A stretch of 15,520 bases of DNA from contig JAHINZ010000052.1 in assembly GCA_018895795.1 (NCBI GenBank), forward strand, positions 1-15,520, written 5' to 3'. A model generated the notes under the pieces. That model was not told where the DNA came from. It made no database searches and saw nothing but the letters and a program-made list of their open reading frames with translations. Positions 1-7,485 of the stretch are shown here, one piece after another; positions within the stretch are counted from its first letter, which is position 1, and the number at the start of each line of letters is the position of its first letter. The DNA is from Alphaproteobacteria bacterium (GTDB lineage Bacteria; Pseudomonadota; Alphaproteobacteria; Caulobacterales; Caulobacteraceae). The position numbers and the translations under genes were made by a program.

Positions 1-3000
1 ACGGTGTTCCATCCAGGCATGAACGAAGACCTCGCTGCTACCTCAATCTGGGGTACGCAACAGGTCAATCTCTTCGAAGGCGCCACCTACGATGGCGTGT
101 TTGGCATGTGGTACGGCAAGGCGCCCGGCGTCGACCGCACGGGCGATGTCTTCAAGCACGCCAATTTCGCCGGCAGCTTCCCGACCGGCGGCGTCCTGGC
201 CGTGGCCGGCGACGACCACGCCTGCAAGTCCTCGACCCTGCCGTCGCAGTCGGAATTCGCCTTTCAGGACTTCGAGATCCCGGTGCTGTCGCCGGCCGAC
301 GTGCAGGAAGTGCTCGACTACGGCCTGATGGGCATCGCCATGTCACGGTTCACGGGTCTGTGGACCGGCATGATCGCCCTGGCCGACACCATGGATAGCG
401 GCGTGACCATCGACGTCTCGCTGGACCGTCACCAGGTCATCCTCCCCGACTTTCCGATGCCGCCCGGCGGGCTGGGCATCCGGCTGAAGGATCAGCCGAT
501 GGAGAAGGAACGCCGCCTCCGTCTTCACAAGATCCCCGCCGCCCTGGCCTTCGCCCGCGCCAACCATATTGACCGGGTGGTGCTGGGCGCCTCCCACGTG
601 CGGGTCGGCAAGGCCCGTCTGGGCATCGTCTGCCAGGGCCAGGCCTACAAGGACGTGCTGGAGGCCTTCACGGCCATGGGCATGAGCCTGCAGGAAGCCG
701 CCGATCTGGGCGTCTCGATCTACAAGGTCGGCATGCCCTGGCCGCTGGAGCCCCTGGGCATCCGCGCCTTCGCCGCCGGCCTCGAGACCCTGATGGTCAT
801 CGAGCACAAGCGCGGCCTGATCGAGCCCCAGGCGCGCGCCGCGCTCTATGATTTGCCCGCGCAGGCCCGCCCGCGGATCATCGGCAAGACCGATGAGCAT
901 CATCACCCGCTGCTGTCGGAGCTGGGCTCGCTGTCGGTCGCCGAAATCGCCCTGGCCATCTATGATCGCCTGCCCGACGGGCCGCACATGGAACGGGCCC
1001 GCGCCTATCTGGACCGGGTCTCGGCCGCCGGCGTCGCCGCCGTCAGCCTGGCCGCCGACCAGGCCCGCAAGCCGTTCTTCTGCTCGGGCTGCCCGCACAA
1101 CACCTCGACCAAGCTGCCGGAAGGCTCTCGGGCGCTCGCCGGCATCGGCTGTCACTACATGGCCGGCTTCAACGACCCGGCGACGGACCTGAACACCCAT
1201 ATGGGCGGCGAGGGTCTGACCTGGGTGGGCGCGGCGCCGTTCACCACCGAAAAGCACGTGTTCCAGAACCTGGGCGACGGCACCTACAACCACTCCGGCT
1301 CGCTGGCCATCCGCGCCGCGATCGCCGCCAAGGCCAACATCACCTACAAGCTGCTGTTCAACGACGCCGTCGCCATGACCGGCGGCCAGAAGGCCGAGAG
1401 CGGCTTCACCCCCGCCCAGATCACCCGCCAGCTGGCGTCCGAGGGCGTGACCAAGACCGTCATCGTCGTCGACGAGCTCGAGCGCTACGCCGACGTCAAG
1501 GACCTGGCCCCCGGCGTAGAAGTGTTCCCGCGCTCCGAGTTGATGAGCGTGCAGAAGATGCTGCGCGACACGGTCGGCACGACGGTGCTGCTGTACGATC
1601 AGACCTGCGCCACCGAAAAGCGCCGCCGCCGCAAGCGCGGCACCCTGGCCAAGGCGACCCAGCGCGTGTTCATCAACCCGCTGGTCTGCGAAGGCTGCGG
1701 CGACTGCTCGGTGAAGTCCAACTGCGTCTCGGTCGAGCCCCTGGCCACCGAATTTGGCCGCAAGCGCAAGATCAACCAGTCCAGCTGCAATCAGGACTAC
1801 AGCTGCGTCGACGGCTTCTGCCCGTCCTTCATCATGTTGGAGGGGGCCGAGAACGCCCAGACCGCCAAGGCCCCCGCCGCCCTGACGGCCGACTCGACGC
1901 CCTTGCCCGAGTTCGAGCCCCTGGTGGGCGTGCGCAAGATCCTGTTCACCGGCGTCGGCGGCACCGGCGTCACCACCGTCGCCTCGATCCTGGCCATGGC
2001 CGCCCATATCGACGGGCGTTCGGGCAGCGTCGTCGACATGACCGGCCTGGCCCAGAAGGGCGGCTCGGTGTTCAGCCACGTCAAGATCGGCGAGACGGAA
2101 GACACCGTGGTCGGCGGCCGGGTGCCGGCCGCCAGCACCGACGTGCTGATCGCCTGCGACCTGTTGGTCGCCGCCTCGCCGGAAGGGTTGTCGTTATACG
2201 CCAAGGATCGCACCGCCGCCTTCGGCAACAGCGACTTCGCCCCCACCGCCGACTTCGTCACCAGCCGCGACGTCAAGTTCGACAGCGGCGCCATGGCCCG
2301 CCGGGTCAAGGCGGCCACCAAGAGCTTCGACGCCTGTCCGGCCCAGTACCTGGCCGAGCGCGAATTTGGCGACGCCATCTACGCCAACATGATCATGGTC
2401 GGGTTCGCCTGGCAGCGCGGGGCGATCCCGGTGTCCAGCCGCGCCCTCTATCGCGCCATCAAACTGAACGGCGTCGCGGCCGAGGCCAATCTGCAGGCCT
2501 TCGAGCTGGGTCGCCGGATCGCGCATGATCCTTCGGCCGCCGGCCCACAGGCCCCGGCCGTCGCCACCCCCGAGACGATGCCGCTGGACGAGCTGATCGC
2601 CAAACGCACGGCCGAGCTGATCGCCTATCAGAACGCCGCCTACGCCCGGCGCTACGCCGACAAGGTGGCCAAGGTGCGGGCCGCCGAGATCACGGTCAGC
2701 GGCATGGCCGGCGAGCTGCCCTTGACCCGGGCGGCGGCGGTCAACCTCTACAAGCTGATGGCCTACAAGGATGAGTACGAGGTCGCGCGGCTCTATACCG
2801 ACGGTCGCTTCGCGGCCGAGCTGGCCGGGACGTTCAAGGGTGGCAAGGCCAAGGTCTGGCTAGCCCCGCCGCTGATCGCGCCCAAGGGTCCCGACGGCAA
2901 GCCCAAGAAGATCGCCTTCGGCGGCTGGATGCTCGACTACGCCTTCCCGTTGATGGCCAGGATGAAGGGCCTGCGCGGCGGCGCCTTCGACATCTTCGGC

Positions 3001-3216
3001 CAGACCGAGGAGCGCAAGATGGAGCGCGGCCTGATGGCGGACTACGAGGTCACGCTCGATCGCCTGTCAGCCGGTCTGCGGCCCGAGAGCCTGCCCCTGG
3101 CCGTCAAGATCGCCGAGATCCCGCAGGCCATCCGCGGCTACGGCCGCGTCAAGGACGCGTCGGTGGTCAAGGCCAAGGCCGAAGAGGCCAAGCTCTGGGG
3201 GCAGTGGGCGGGGTGA
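1..3216 (+). CDS. Fused indolepyruvate ferredoxin oxidoreductase, 5'-partial
   Basis: The reading frame is open from the first base, so the start lies upstream. Full-length fused members have about 1150-1190 residues and 1071 codons are seen here, so roughly 90 N-terminal residues are missing. The enzyme oxidatively decarboxylates indolepyruvate and related arylpyruvates to acyl-CoA, a step in aromatic amino-acid breakdown in the cytosol. Visible in order: pyruvate-oxidoreductase-like alpha region; CSGCPHNTS from nt 1081; a thiamine-diphosphate site with GDG at nt 1273 and NDAVAMTGG at nt 1360; a cysteine-rich iron-sulfur segment (Cys codons at nt 1687, 1696, 1705, 1723, 1786, 1804, 1819); a gamma domain opening with GVGGTGV at nt 1951 and containing TGLAQKGGSVFSH; and the C-terminal extension typical of fused proteobacterial forms. 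The stop TGA is at 3214-3216. I see no frameshift or lost motif. Family assignment is firm; substrate preference is inferred. Confidence 0.95.
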   Translation, partial: TVFHPGMNEDLAATSIWGTQQVNLFEGATYDGVFGMWYGKAPGVDRTGDVFKHANFAGSFPTGGVLAVAGDDHACKSSTLPSQSEFAFQDFEIPVLSPADVQEVLDYGLMGIAMSRFTGLWTGMIALADTMDSGVTIDVSLDRHQVILPDFPMPPGGLGIRLKDQPMEKERRLRLHKIPAALAFARANHIDRVVLGASHVRVGKARLGIVCQGQAYKDVLEAFTAMGMSLQEAADLGVSIYKVGMPWPLEPLGIRAFAAGLETLMVIEHKRGLIEPQARAALYDLPAQARPRIIGKTDEHHHPLLSELGSLSVAEIALAIYDRLPDGPHMERARAYLDRVSAAGVAAVSLAADQARKPFFCSGCPHNTSTKLPEGSRALAGIGCHYMAGFNDPATDLNTHMGGEGLTWVGAAPFTTEKHVFQNLGDGTYNHSGSLAIRAAIAAKANITYKLLFNDAVAMTGGQKAESGFTPAQITRQLASEGVTKTVIVVDELERYADVKDLAPGVEVFPRSELMSVQKMLRDTVGTTVLLYDQTCATEKRRRRKRGTLAKATQRVFINPLVCEGCGDCSVKSNCVSVEPLATEFGRKRKINQSSCNQDYSCVDGFCPSFIMLEGAENAQTAKAPAALTADSTPLPEFEPLVGVRKILFTGVGGTGVTTVASILAMAAHIDGRSGSVVDMTGLAQKGGSVFSHVKIGETEDTVVGGRVPAASTDVLIACDLLVAASPEGLSLYAKDRTAAFGNSDFAPTADFVTSRDVKFDSGAMARRVKAATKSFDACPAQYLAEREFGDAIYANMIMVGFAWQRGAIPVSSRALYRAIKLNGVAAEANLQAFELGRRIAHDPSAAGPQAPAVATPETMPLDELIAKRTAELIAYQNAAYARRYADKVAKVRAAEITVSGMAGELPLTRAAAVNLYKLMAYKDEYEVARLYTDGRFAAELAGTFKGGKAKVWLAPPLIAPKGPDGKPKKIAFGGWMLDYAFPLMARMKGLRGGAFDIFGQTEERKMERGLMADYEVTLDRLSAGLRPESLPLAVKIAEIPQAIRGYGRVKDASVVKAKAEEAKLWGQWAG

Positions 3217-3226
3217 CCTCGCAGCC

Positions 3227-3351
3227 GCTCTCCCCGGCGAAAGCCGGGGCCCAGATTCAGCCTGGGCGTCTAGGGAGGTTCGCCTCGGGCCGCGCCAATC
3301 TGGTTGCCTTCAGTGGGTTCGATCTGGGTCCCGGCTTTCGCCGGGAAGAGC
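3227..3351. repeat. Paired inverted REP-like repeat between convergent genes
   Basis: Two 31-nt arms, 3227-3257 and 3321-3351, are inverted copies matching at 28 of 31 positions. Each arm is itself a hairpin. The left is ccccggc-gaaa-gccgggg (7-bp stem, GAAA loop) and the right has a 6-bp cccggc/gccggg stem. The right arm translates by chance to WVPAFAG, a phrase often seen where this alphaproteobacterial intergenic repeat is mistaken for protein. It fills the 141-nt gap between the stop of the oxidoreductase and the stop of the DUF418 gene. It could therefore stop transcription from both sides, although no U-run follows either hairpin. The 63 nt between the arms show nothing else. Confidence 0.8.
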
Positions 3352-3357
3352 GGCTTA

Positions 3358-4536
3358 TCAAGCCCGCCTAACGAACGGCACGCTCCACGTCCGATAGGTC
3401 GCCGCCCGCCAGGCCCATTCCAGCGGGCCATAGACGAAGCGCCGGAACCACAGCTGGGCGATCGTGACCTGGATGACCAGATAGCCGACGCCCAGCCACA
3501 GGGCGGTGGACTGCGGCAGGGTCTTCCAGGCGCCCAGGCCAAAGCCGTAGAACACCGGGACCCAGATCAGCGACTGGGTGACATAGAAGGTCAGGGTCAT
3601 GCGCCCCATCGGCGCCAGCAGCCGCAGGGCCTGGCCGGCGAAGCCCTGATAGGCCTCGACGATCAGCAGCACATAGGTCCCCATCACCGTCACGTCGAAC
3701 CAGCCGCCCAGCAGGTTGCCGGCCGCGACGCGGGCCATGCCGGGGGCGGGCGTCTCGGGCAGCAGGGCGGTCAGATGCGGCTTGGCCAGATGCAGCGCCA
3801 GGGCGGCCGCCGACAACACGGCCAGGGCGACGCGCCGCTGGACGACGAAGCGTTGGGGCGTGTCGAAGAACCCGTTCCGACCCAGCATCAGGCCGATCAG
3901 GAACAGGCCCAGCACCTGGCTCAGGCGTCCGGTCTCGATGAAGAACCACCACTTGGTCAGCTGGCTCTCGAACAGGTTGGTCTTCAGCACCGCCGCGAGG
4001 TCGCCGGTCTGGTAGATCGCCAGGGCCGGATCGGTCCAATGGTGCGGCGAGGTGTTGGCCCACGGCGCGCCCGAGGCGGCGACCGCGATCTGCACCCACA
4101 TCCAGGGCTGCAGCAGGAACAGGGCCGCCGCGCCGGCCAAGACCTTGGTGGGGGCGCGATAAAACGGGATCAGCGGGATGCCCAGCAGGGCCAGCACCAC
4201 CAGGATGTCGCCGCGATAGATCAGGCCATGCGCCATGCCGATCAGGGCCAGCAGCAGCATCCGCCAGATGAAGCGCCTGGAGAAATCCTCGCCGCGCTGC
4301 GCGGCCCGATCCATCAGCAGGAAGAAGCTGAGGCCAAAGCACAGGGCCAGCAGCGAGAACGCCTTGCCCATCATCAGGGTGGTGATCAGGGCGTGGGTCA
4401 GATTTTCCTGCGGCGAGACCCAGTAGATCTCGAACTGCTCGAACATGTGGACCATGAACACCCCGATCAGCGCGAAGGCCCGCAAGGTGTCGATCAGGGC
4501 GTTGCGCGCGGGCGCGGCCGGCGTGGCGTGGTCCAT
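3358..4536 (-). CDS. DUF418 / YeiB-like multipass inner-membrane protein
   Basis: The protein has 392 residues from ATG at 4536, which is preceded by a purine-rich GGGGGGAC and AAGG. An open frame continues upstream to 4812, but that extension would run into the divergent gene, so I reject it. Hydrophobic segments occur near residues 16-32, 48-76, 90-105, 109-126, 132-152, 205-219, 236-250, 283-295, 310-332 and 343-366, which gives about nine or ten membrane spans. Family hallmarks are RNALIDTLRAFALIGVF at the N-terminus, RMTLTFYVTQSLI at 312-324 and GPLEWAWRAATY at 370-381, the DUF418 signature. The molecular function of DUF418 proteins is not established; they are often suggested to be transporters. 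The gene is divergent from the ParD-like gene across 139 nt. Confidence 0.92.
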   Translation of the reverse strand: MDHATPAAPARNALIDTLRAFALIGVFMVHMFEQFEIYWVSPQENLTHALITTLMMGKAFSLLALCFGLSFFLLMDRAAQRGEDFSRRFIWRMLLLALIGMAHGLIYRGDILVVLALLGIPLIPFYRAPTKVLAGAAALFLLQPWMWVQIAVAASGAPWANTSPHHWTDPALAIYQTGDLAAVLKTNLFESQLTKWWFFIETGRLSQVLGLFLIGLMLGRNGFFDTPQRFVVQRRVALAVLSAAALALHLAKPHLTALLPETPAPGMARVAAGNLLGGWFDVTVMGTYVLLIVEAYQGFAGQALRLLAPMGRMTLTFYVTQSLIWVPVFYGFGLGAWKTLPQSTALWLGVGYLVIQVTIAQLWFRRFVYGPLEWAWRAATYRTWSVPFVRRA

Positions 4537-4675
4537 CCTTGAGTCCCCCCTGGACGCGGCCTTGTTGGTCAGGCGCGGCGTGCCATTGGTCTGACCTTCG
4601 CCGACGGCGCGCGAGACTGTCAACCAAGGCGCGCCGAGTGTGGCGCAGCGGGGCGTTCGTGTTAGACTTTGCGCC
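4537..4675. promoter_or_regulatory. Divergent intergenic promoter region
   Basis: This 139-nt gap lies between two genes read outward. On the minus strand a perfect TTGACA (4623-4618) could be a -35 box for the DUF418 gene, but I do not see a matching -10. On the plus strand GTTAGACT (4661-4668) ends 7 nt before the ATG of the small gene. No Shine-Dalgarno is visible there, so a leaderless or very short transcript is plausible. An inverted pair GGTCAG (4567-4572) and CTGACC (4591-4596) is spaced by 18 nt, and TTGGTC occurs twice 22 nt apart (4565, 4587). Either could be an operator. A GAGTC CcrM site sits at 4541-4545. Roles are inferred. Confidence 0.35.
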
Positions 4676-4972
4676 ATGAGCAAGCCGACCAAAGCCAGTC
4701 CGATCCTGGTGCAACTGACCGCCGAAGACGCCGCCGATCTGCAGGCGCGGGTGGAGCGCGGCGAATTCGCCTCGCTCGAAGAGGGCGTCGCCGCCGAGTT
4801 GGCGGAGCTCAACTATCGCCGCGCCGCCGACATTGTCGGGGGCTCGGAAGAGCTGGAGGCCTTGCTCGACGAACTGGTCGATGAGGAGTTCGAGCCGGCC
4901 GAGAAGGTCGCGGGCAACATCTCCCTGTCCGAAATGCTGGCGGACCTGAAGGCGCGGGCCGCCGACGCGTGA
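4676..4972 (+). CDS. ParD-like ribbon-helix-helix protein (orphan antitoxin-like)
   Basis: The protein has 98 residues, from ATG at 4676. An in-frame upstream start at 4640 exists but would extend into the likely promoter. Residues 8-45 (SPILVQLTAEDAADLQARVERG followed by FASLEEGVAAELAEL) fit the strand-helix-helix pattern of ParD/CopG-type DNA-binding antitoxins. The second half is very acidic (ELEALLDELVDEEFEP) and ends in a helix, SLSEMLADLKARA, the sort of tail that normally wraps a toxin. No ParE/RelE-type toxin gene follows. Instead the stop overlaps the start of a flavoenzyme by 4 nt (GTGA), so the two are probably translated together. It could be an antitoxin that lost its toxin or a regulator of this operon. 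The fold is moderately sure; the role is unknown. Confidence 0.7.
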   Translation: MSKPTKASPILVQLTAEDAADLQARVERGEFASLEEGVAAELAELNYRRAADIVGGSEELEALLDELVDEEFEPAEKVAGNISLSEMLADLKARAADA

Positions 4973-6084
4973 CCGAGGTTTTCGATTTCGACGCCGTTAT
5001 CATCGGGGCCGGCGCCGTCGGCCTGGCCTGTGGCTACGCCCTGTCCCAGCGCGGCCTGGTCGTGGCGGTGCTGGAAGAGCAGGGCCATATCGGCCAGGGC
5101 GTGTCGTCGCGCAATTCCGAGGTCGTGCACGGCGGGCTCTACTATCCGTCGGGATCGCTGAAGGCGCGGCTATGCGTCCAGGGGCGACGAGCCCTGTATG
5201 GCTTCCTCGACCGGCACAATGTTTCCTACAAGAAGTGCGGCAAGCTGGTGGTGGCCACCAGCGAGGCAGAGGTCTCGCGGCTGGACGACATCATGGTTCA
5301 GGCGCTGGAGAACGATGTCGAGGGCATGGCGCGGCTGACCGGCGCGCAGGCCAGGGCGCTGGAGCCGGGCCTGAACGCCCACGCCGCCTTGCTGTCGCCG
5401 GAAAGCGGCGTGTTCGATAGTCACGGCTACATGCTGGCCCTGCAGGGCGAGATCGAGGCGGCCGGCGGGGCGGTGGTGATCGCCACGCCGTTCGAGGGCG
5501 CCGAAGCCTTGGTCGGCGGCGGCTTCTCTGTGCGGGCCGGCGGGGTCGAGCCCACCAGCCTGACCTGTCGCCTGCTGATCACCGCCCCGGGCCTGTCGGC
5601 CCAGGCCGTGGCGGGGCGGATCGACGGCTATCCGGCTGATCGCATTCCCAAGGGCTATTTCGGCAAGGGCGTCTATTTCCGGCTGACCGGCAAGGCGCCG
5701 TTCCAGCATTTGATCTATCCGCCGCCGATCCCTGGGGCCCTGGGTACGCATTATCGCAATGACCTGGGCGGCCAGGCGGTGTTCGGGCCCGACCTGGAAT
5801 TTGTTCCAGAGCCGGACTATTCGGTCGATCCGGCCAAGGCCGAGGTGTTCGCGGCCTATATCCGAAAATTCTGGCCGGCCCTGCCCGAGGGCGCGCTGTC
5901 GGCCGACTATGCCGGCGTGCGGCCCAAGCTGCACGGCGCGGGCGAGCCGCAGCCGGACTTCCAGCTGAGCGGGGTCGAAGATCATGGTCTGGAGGGCTTG
6001 ATGGCCCTGTTCGGGATCGAGAGCCCCGGCCTGACCAGCTCGCTGGCGATCGGCGAAACGGTGGCCGCGCGGTTGCTGGACTAG
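4969..6084 (+). CDS. FAD-dependent L-2-hydroxyglutarate oxidase-like protein (DAO family)
   Basis: The protein has 371 residues, from GTG at 4969. No Shine-Dalgarno precedes it, and the GTGA overlap with the upstream stop indicates translational coupling. An N-terminal dinucleotide-binding fold is clear: DAVIIGAGAVGLACGYAL, with GxGxxG at residues 13-18 and an acidic residue E36 at the end of strand 2. SSRNSEVVHGGLYYP (46-60) and GIESPGLTSS (about 349-358) are characteristic of the LhgO/L-2-hydroxyglutarate dehydrogenase branch of the D-amino-acid-oxidase superfamily. These enzymes oxidise L-2-hydroxyglutarate, a by-product of malate and lactate dehydrogenase side activity, to 2-oxoglutarate. 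Some relatives act on other 2-hydroxy acids or glycerol 3-phosphate, so the exact substrate is inferred. The gene is intact and of usual length. Confidence 0.88.
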   Translation: MTEVFDFDAVIIGAGAVGLACGYALSQRGLVVAVLEEQGHIGQGVSSRNSEVVHGGLYYPSGSLKARLCVQGRRALYGFLDRHNVSYKKCGKLVVATSEAEVSRLDDIMVQALENDVEGMARLTGAQARALEPGLNAHAALLSPESGVFDSHGYMLALQGEIEAAGGAVVIATPFEGAEALVGGGFSVRAGGVEPTSLTCRLLITAPGLSAQAVAGRIDGYPADRIPKGYFGKGVYFRLTGKAPFQHLIYPPPIPGALGTHYRNDLGGQAVFGPDLEFVPEPDYSVDPAKAEVFAAYIRKFWPALPEGALSADYAGVRPKLHGAGEPQPDFQLSGVEDHGLEGLMALFGIESPGLTSSLAIGETVAARLLD

Positions 6085-6248
6085 GCGCTACCCCGGCTTT
6101 TTCGACAACCCCGGGGACCCGGATCGAAGTCCGGCAGTGAGAGCCGGGCCGCCCCCGTTTGAGAGCGAGTCACCCAAGTGAGCGCCACGTTGACACGATC
6201 CACCCGTCCGCAGATGGTCCGCGCGCCTCACCGCATCGGAGCCCGCCC
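6085..6248 (+). other. Intergenic leader with two weak hairpins
   Basis: This 164-nt stretch separates the flavoenzyme from the glycosyltransferase start. CCCCGG (6091-6096) can pair with CCGGGG (6111-6116) across a 14-nt loop, and CCGGA (6119-6123) pairs with TCCGG (6130-6134). The first has a T5 tract only inside its loop, so it is not a canonical terminator. It may be a decayed relative of the REP-like repeat at 3227-3351. A GAGTC CcrM site is at 6167-6171. No gene is seen. Confidence 0.35.
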
Positions 6249-7310
6249 TTGACCAATATCCTTCACGCCATGCTGGGCAAGGGATTGGGCGGTCTGGAGC
6301 GCGTTTTCCTCGACTACCAGCCGATCCTGGAAGCCTATGCCGCCAAGAGCGGCGGCGTGTGCACGGGCGTTGTCCGGCGCGGCGGGGCGGTCGCCGACGC
6401 CGAGGCGACGCGGACGCCGCCTCTGGAGGCCATGCCGGCCTTCACCGACTGGGATCCCTGGACGGTCGGCGCGGCGCGGCGCCTGGTCCAGCAGGTTCGG
6501 CCCACCCTGATCCTGAGCCACGGCCAACGCCCGGCGCGGCTGTTCGCGCGGCTCGCGCCGGTCGGCGTCGTTCGCGCCGTCTGTGTGCACAAGCCGGTGT
6601 TCGACGTGGTGGCCGACACCCACTATCTGTGCGTGGGGCGGCATCTGGCCGAGCTGGCGGTGGCGCGGGGCGTGCCGCCGGGGCAGGCGCACTTCGTGCC
6701 CAACGCGGTGGCCGAGCCGACCGCCCAGGCCCACCCCTTCGCGGCTCCGGGCACGGCGATCCGGGTGGTCGCCGCCGGGCGGCTGCATCCCAAGAAGGGT
6801 TTCGACATTCTGATCCGCGCCATCGGGCTGCTGCGGGCCCGCGGCCTGGACGTGGTGTGCGACATCGCCGGCGAAGGCGACGAGCGCGCGGCCCTGGAAC
6901 ATCTGATCGCCGAGCTGGATCTGGGCGTCGCCGTCAGCCTGACCGGCTGGACAGTCGATGTGTCGGGCTTCCTGGCCAGCGGCGACCTGTTCGCCTTCCC
7001 GTCCCACCAGGAGGGGTTCCCGCTGACCCTGCTGGAAGCGATGGCCGTCGGTCTGCCCGTGGTCTCGTCGGCCATCGACGGCCCGGTCGAGATGATCGTT
7101 GACGGCGAGACCGGTCGTCTCGTTCCCCCCGACGACCCCGAAGCCCTGGCTGACGCCCTGGCCGCGGTGATCGCCGACCCCGAGCGGGCCAGGGTGATGG
7201 GCGAGAAAGCGCGCGAGGGGGTGTTGCGCGACTACGGCTCGGCCCGACTGGCCCGGCGGCTGGAAGCGGTGGTCGACGGGATGCTCGAGCCGGCCCGGCG
7301 CGGCGCCTAG
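6249..7310 (+). CDS. Glycosyltransferase, GT-B fold (GT4-like)
   Basis: The protein has 353 residues from TTG at 6249, with CGGAG at 6237-6241 spaced 7 nt from the start. A longer in-frame TTG at 6159 would add 30 low-complexity residues and has no ribosome site. The N-terminal acceptor domain begins MTNILHAMLGKGLGGLERVF, the glycine-rich opening typical of family 4. The C-terminal nucleotide-sugar domain shows AAGRLHPKKGFDILI (175-189, with R178 and K183), IAGEGDE (206-212), and an EX7E motif with E255 and E263 (HQEGFPLTLLEAMAVGLPVV). These retain the residues that bind the sugar-nucleotide phosphates. It probably adds a sugar to a lipopolysaccharide, exopolysaccharide or other envelope glycan at the cytoplasmic face. 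Donor and acceptor cannot be read from sequence. It stands alone, with no cluster of polysaccharide genes beside it. Confidence 0.92.
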   Translation: MTNILHAMLGKGLGGLERVFLDYQPILEAYAAKSGGVCTGVVRRGGAVADAEATRTPPLEAMPAFTDWDPWTVGAARRLVQQVRPTLILSHGQRPARLFARLAPVGVVRAVCVHKPVFDVVADTHYLCVGRHLAELAVARGVPPGQAHFVPNAVAEPTAQAHPFAAPGTAIRVVAAGRLHPKKGFDILIRAIGLLRARGLDVVCDIAGEGDERAALEHLIAELDLGVAVSLTGWTVDVSGFLASGDLFAFPSHQEGFPLTLLEAMAVGLPVVSSAIDGPVEMIVDGETGRLVPPDDPEALADALAAVIADPERARVMGEKAREGVLRDYGSARLARRLEAVVDGMLEPARRGA

Positions 7311-7361
7311 GCCCCGGCCGATACGGCGGGGATCCGAGGCCCGGGGATCACGCTTGCGGGC

Positions 7362-7390
7362 TTGATGCTCCGGCCTCTTGGGCGTATGAC
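7362..7390 (+). promoter_or_regulatory. Likely promoter of the tRNA gene
   Basis: TTGATG (7362-7367) and TATGAC (7385-7390) are spaced by 17 nt and lie 18 nt before the mature tRNA. The spacing and both boxes fit a housekeeping-sigma promoter with transcription starting near 7397. Not tested against the Caulobacter consensus. Confidence 0.5.
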
Positions 7391-7408
7391 GCCGCTCCGC
7401 CCTGGCGC

Positions 7409-7485
7409 GGTTGGGTAGCTCAGATGGTTAGAGCGGTGGATTCATAACCCACAGGTCGGCGGTTCGATCCCGCCTCCAACCACCA
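7409..7485 (+). tRNA. tRNA with CAU anticodon (elongator tRNA-Met; tRNA-Ile2 possible)
   Basis: A full 77-nt cloverleaf is seen with CCA encoded at 7483-7485. The acceptor stem GGTTGGG pairs with TCCAACC (7475-7481; one G-T pair), the D arm is GCTCAGATGGTTAGAGC, and the anticodon loop TTCATAA (7441-7447) has CAT at 7443-7445. The T arm is GGCGG-TTCGATC-CCGCC. The anticodon stem GTGGA/CCCAC has an A-C pair next to the loop. G1 pairs with C72, so this is not initiator tRNA. A CAU anticodon could alternatively be lysidine-modified tRNA-Ile2; I favour Met. Its 3' end is repeated at 8990-9003 and appears to be an integration site. Confidence 0.93.

Noticed and set aside
343..2079. Long minus-strand open frame of 578 codons
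   Set aside because: It lies wholly inside the oxidoreductase in the opposite strand. Its product is Gly/Gln/His-rich low complexity with no motif, as expected of a shadow in G+C-rich DNA.
3304..4542. Plus-strand open frame of 412 codons opposite the DUF418 gene
   Set aside because: It begins in the intergenic repeat (VPAFAG phrase) and continues as Gln/Gly-rich sequence complementary to a well-supported membrane protein.
4537..4812. N-terminal extension of the DUF418 protein
   Set aside because: It would overlap the divergent gene and adds no family sequence. The ATG at 4536 has a good ribosome site and the expected N-terminus.
7409..7485. Initiator tRNA-fMet
   Set aside because: G1 pairs with C72 and the anticodon stem lacks the three G-C pairs next to the loop, so it is an elongator-type CAU tRNA.
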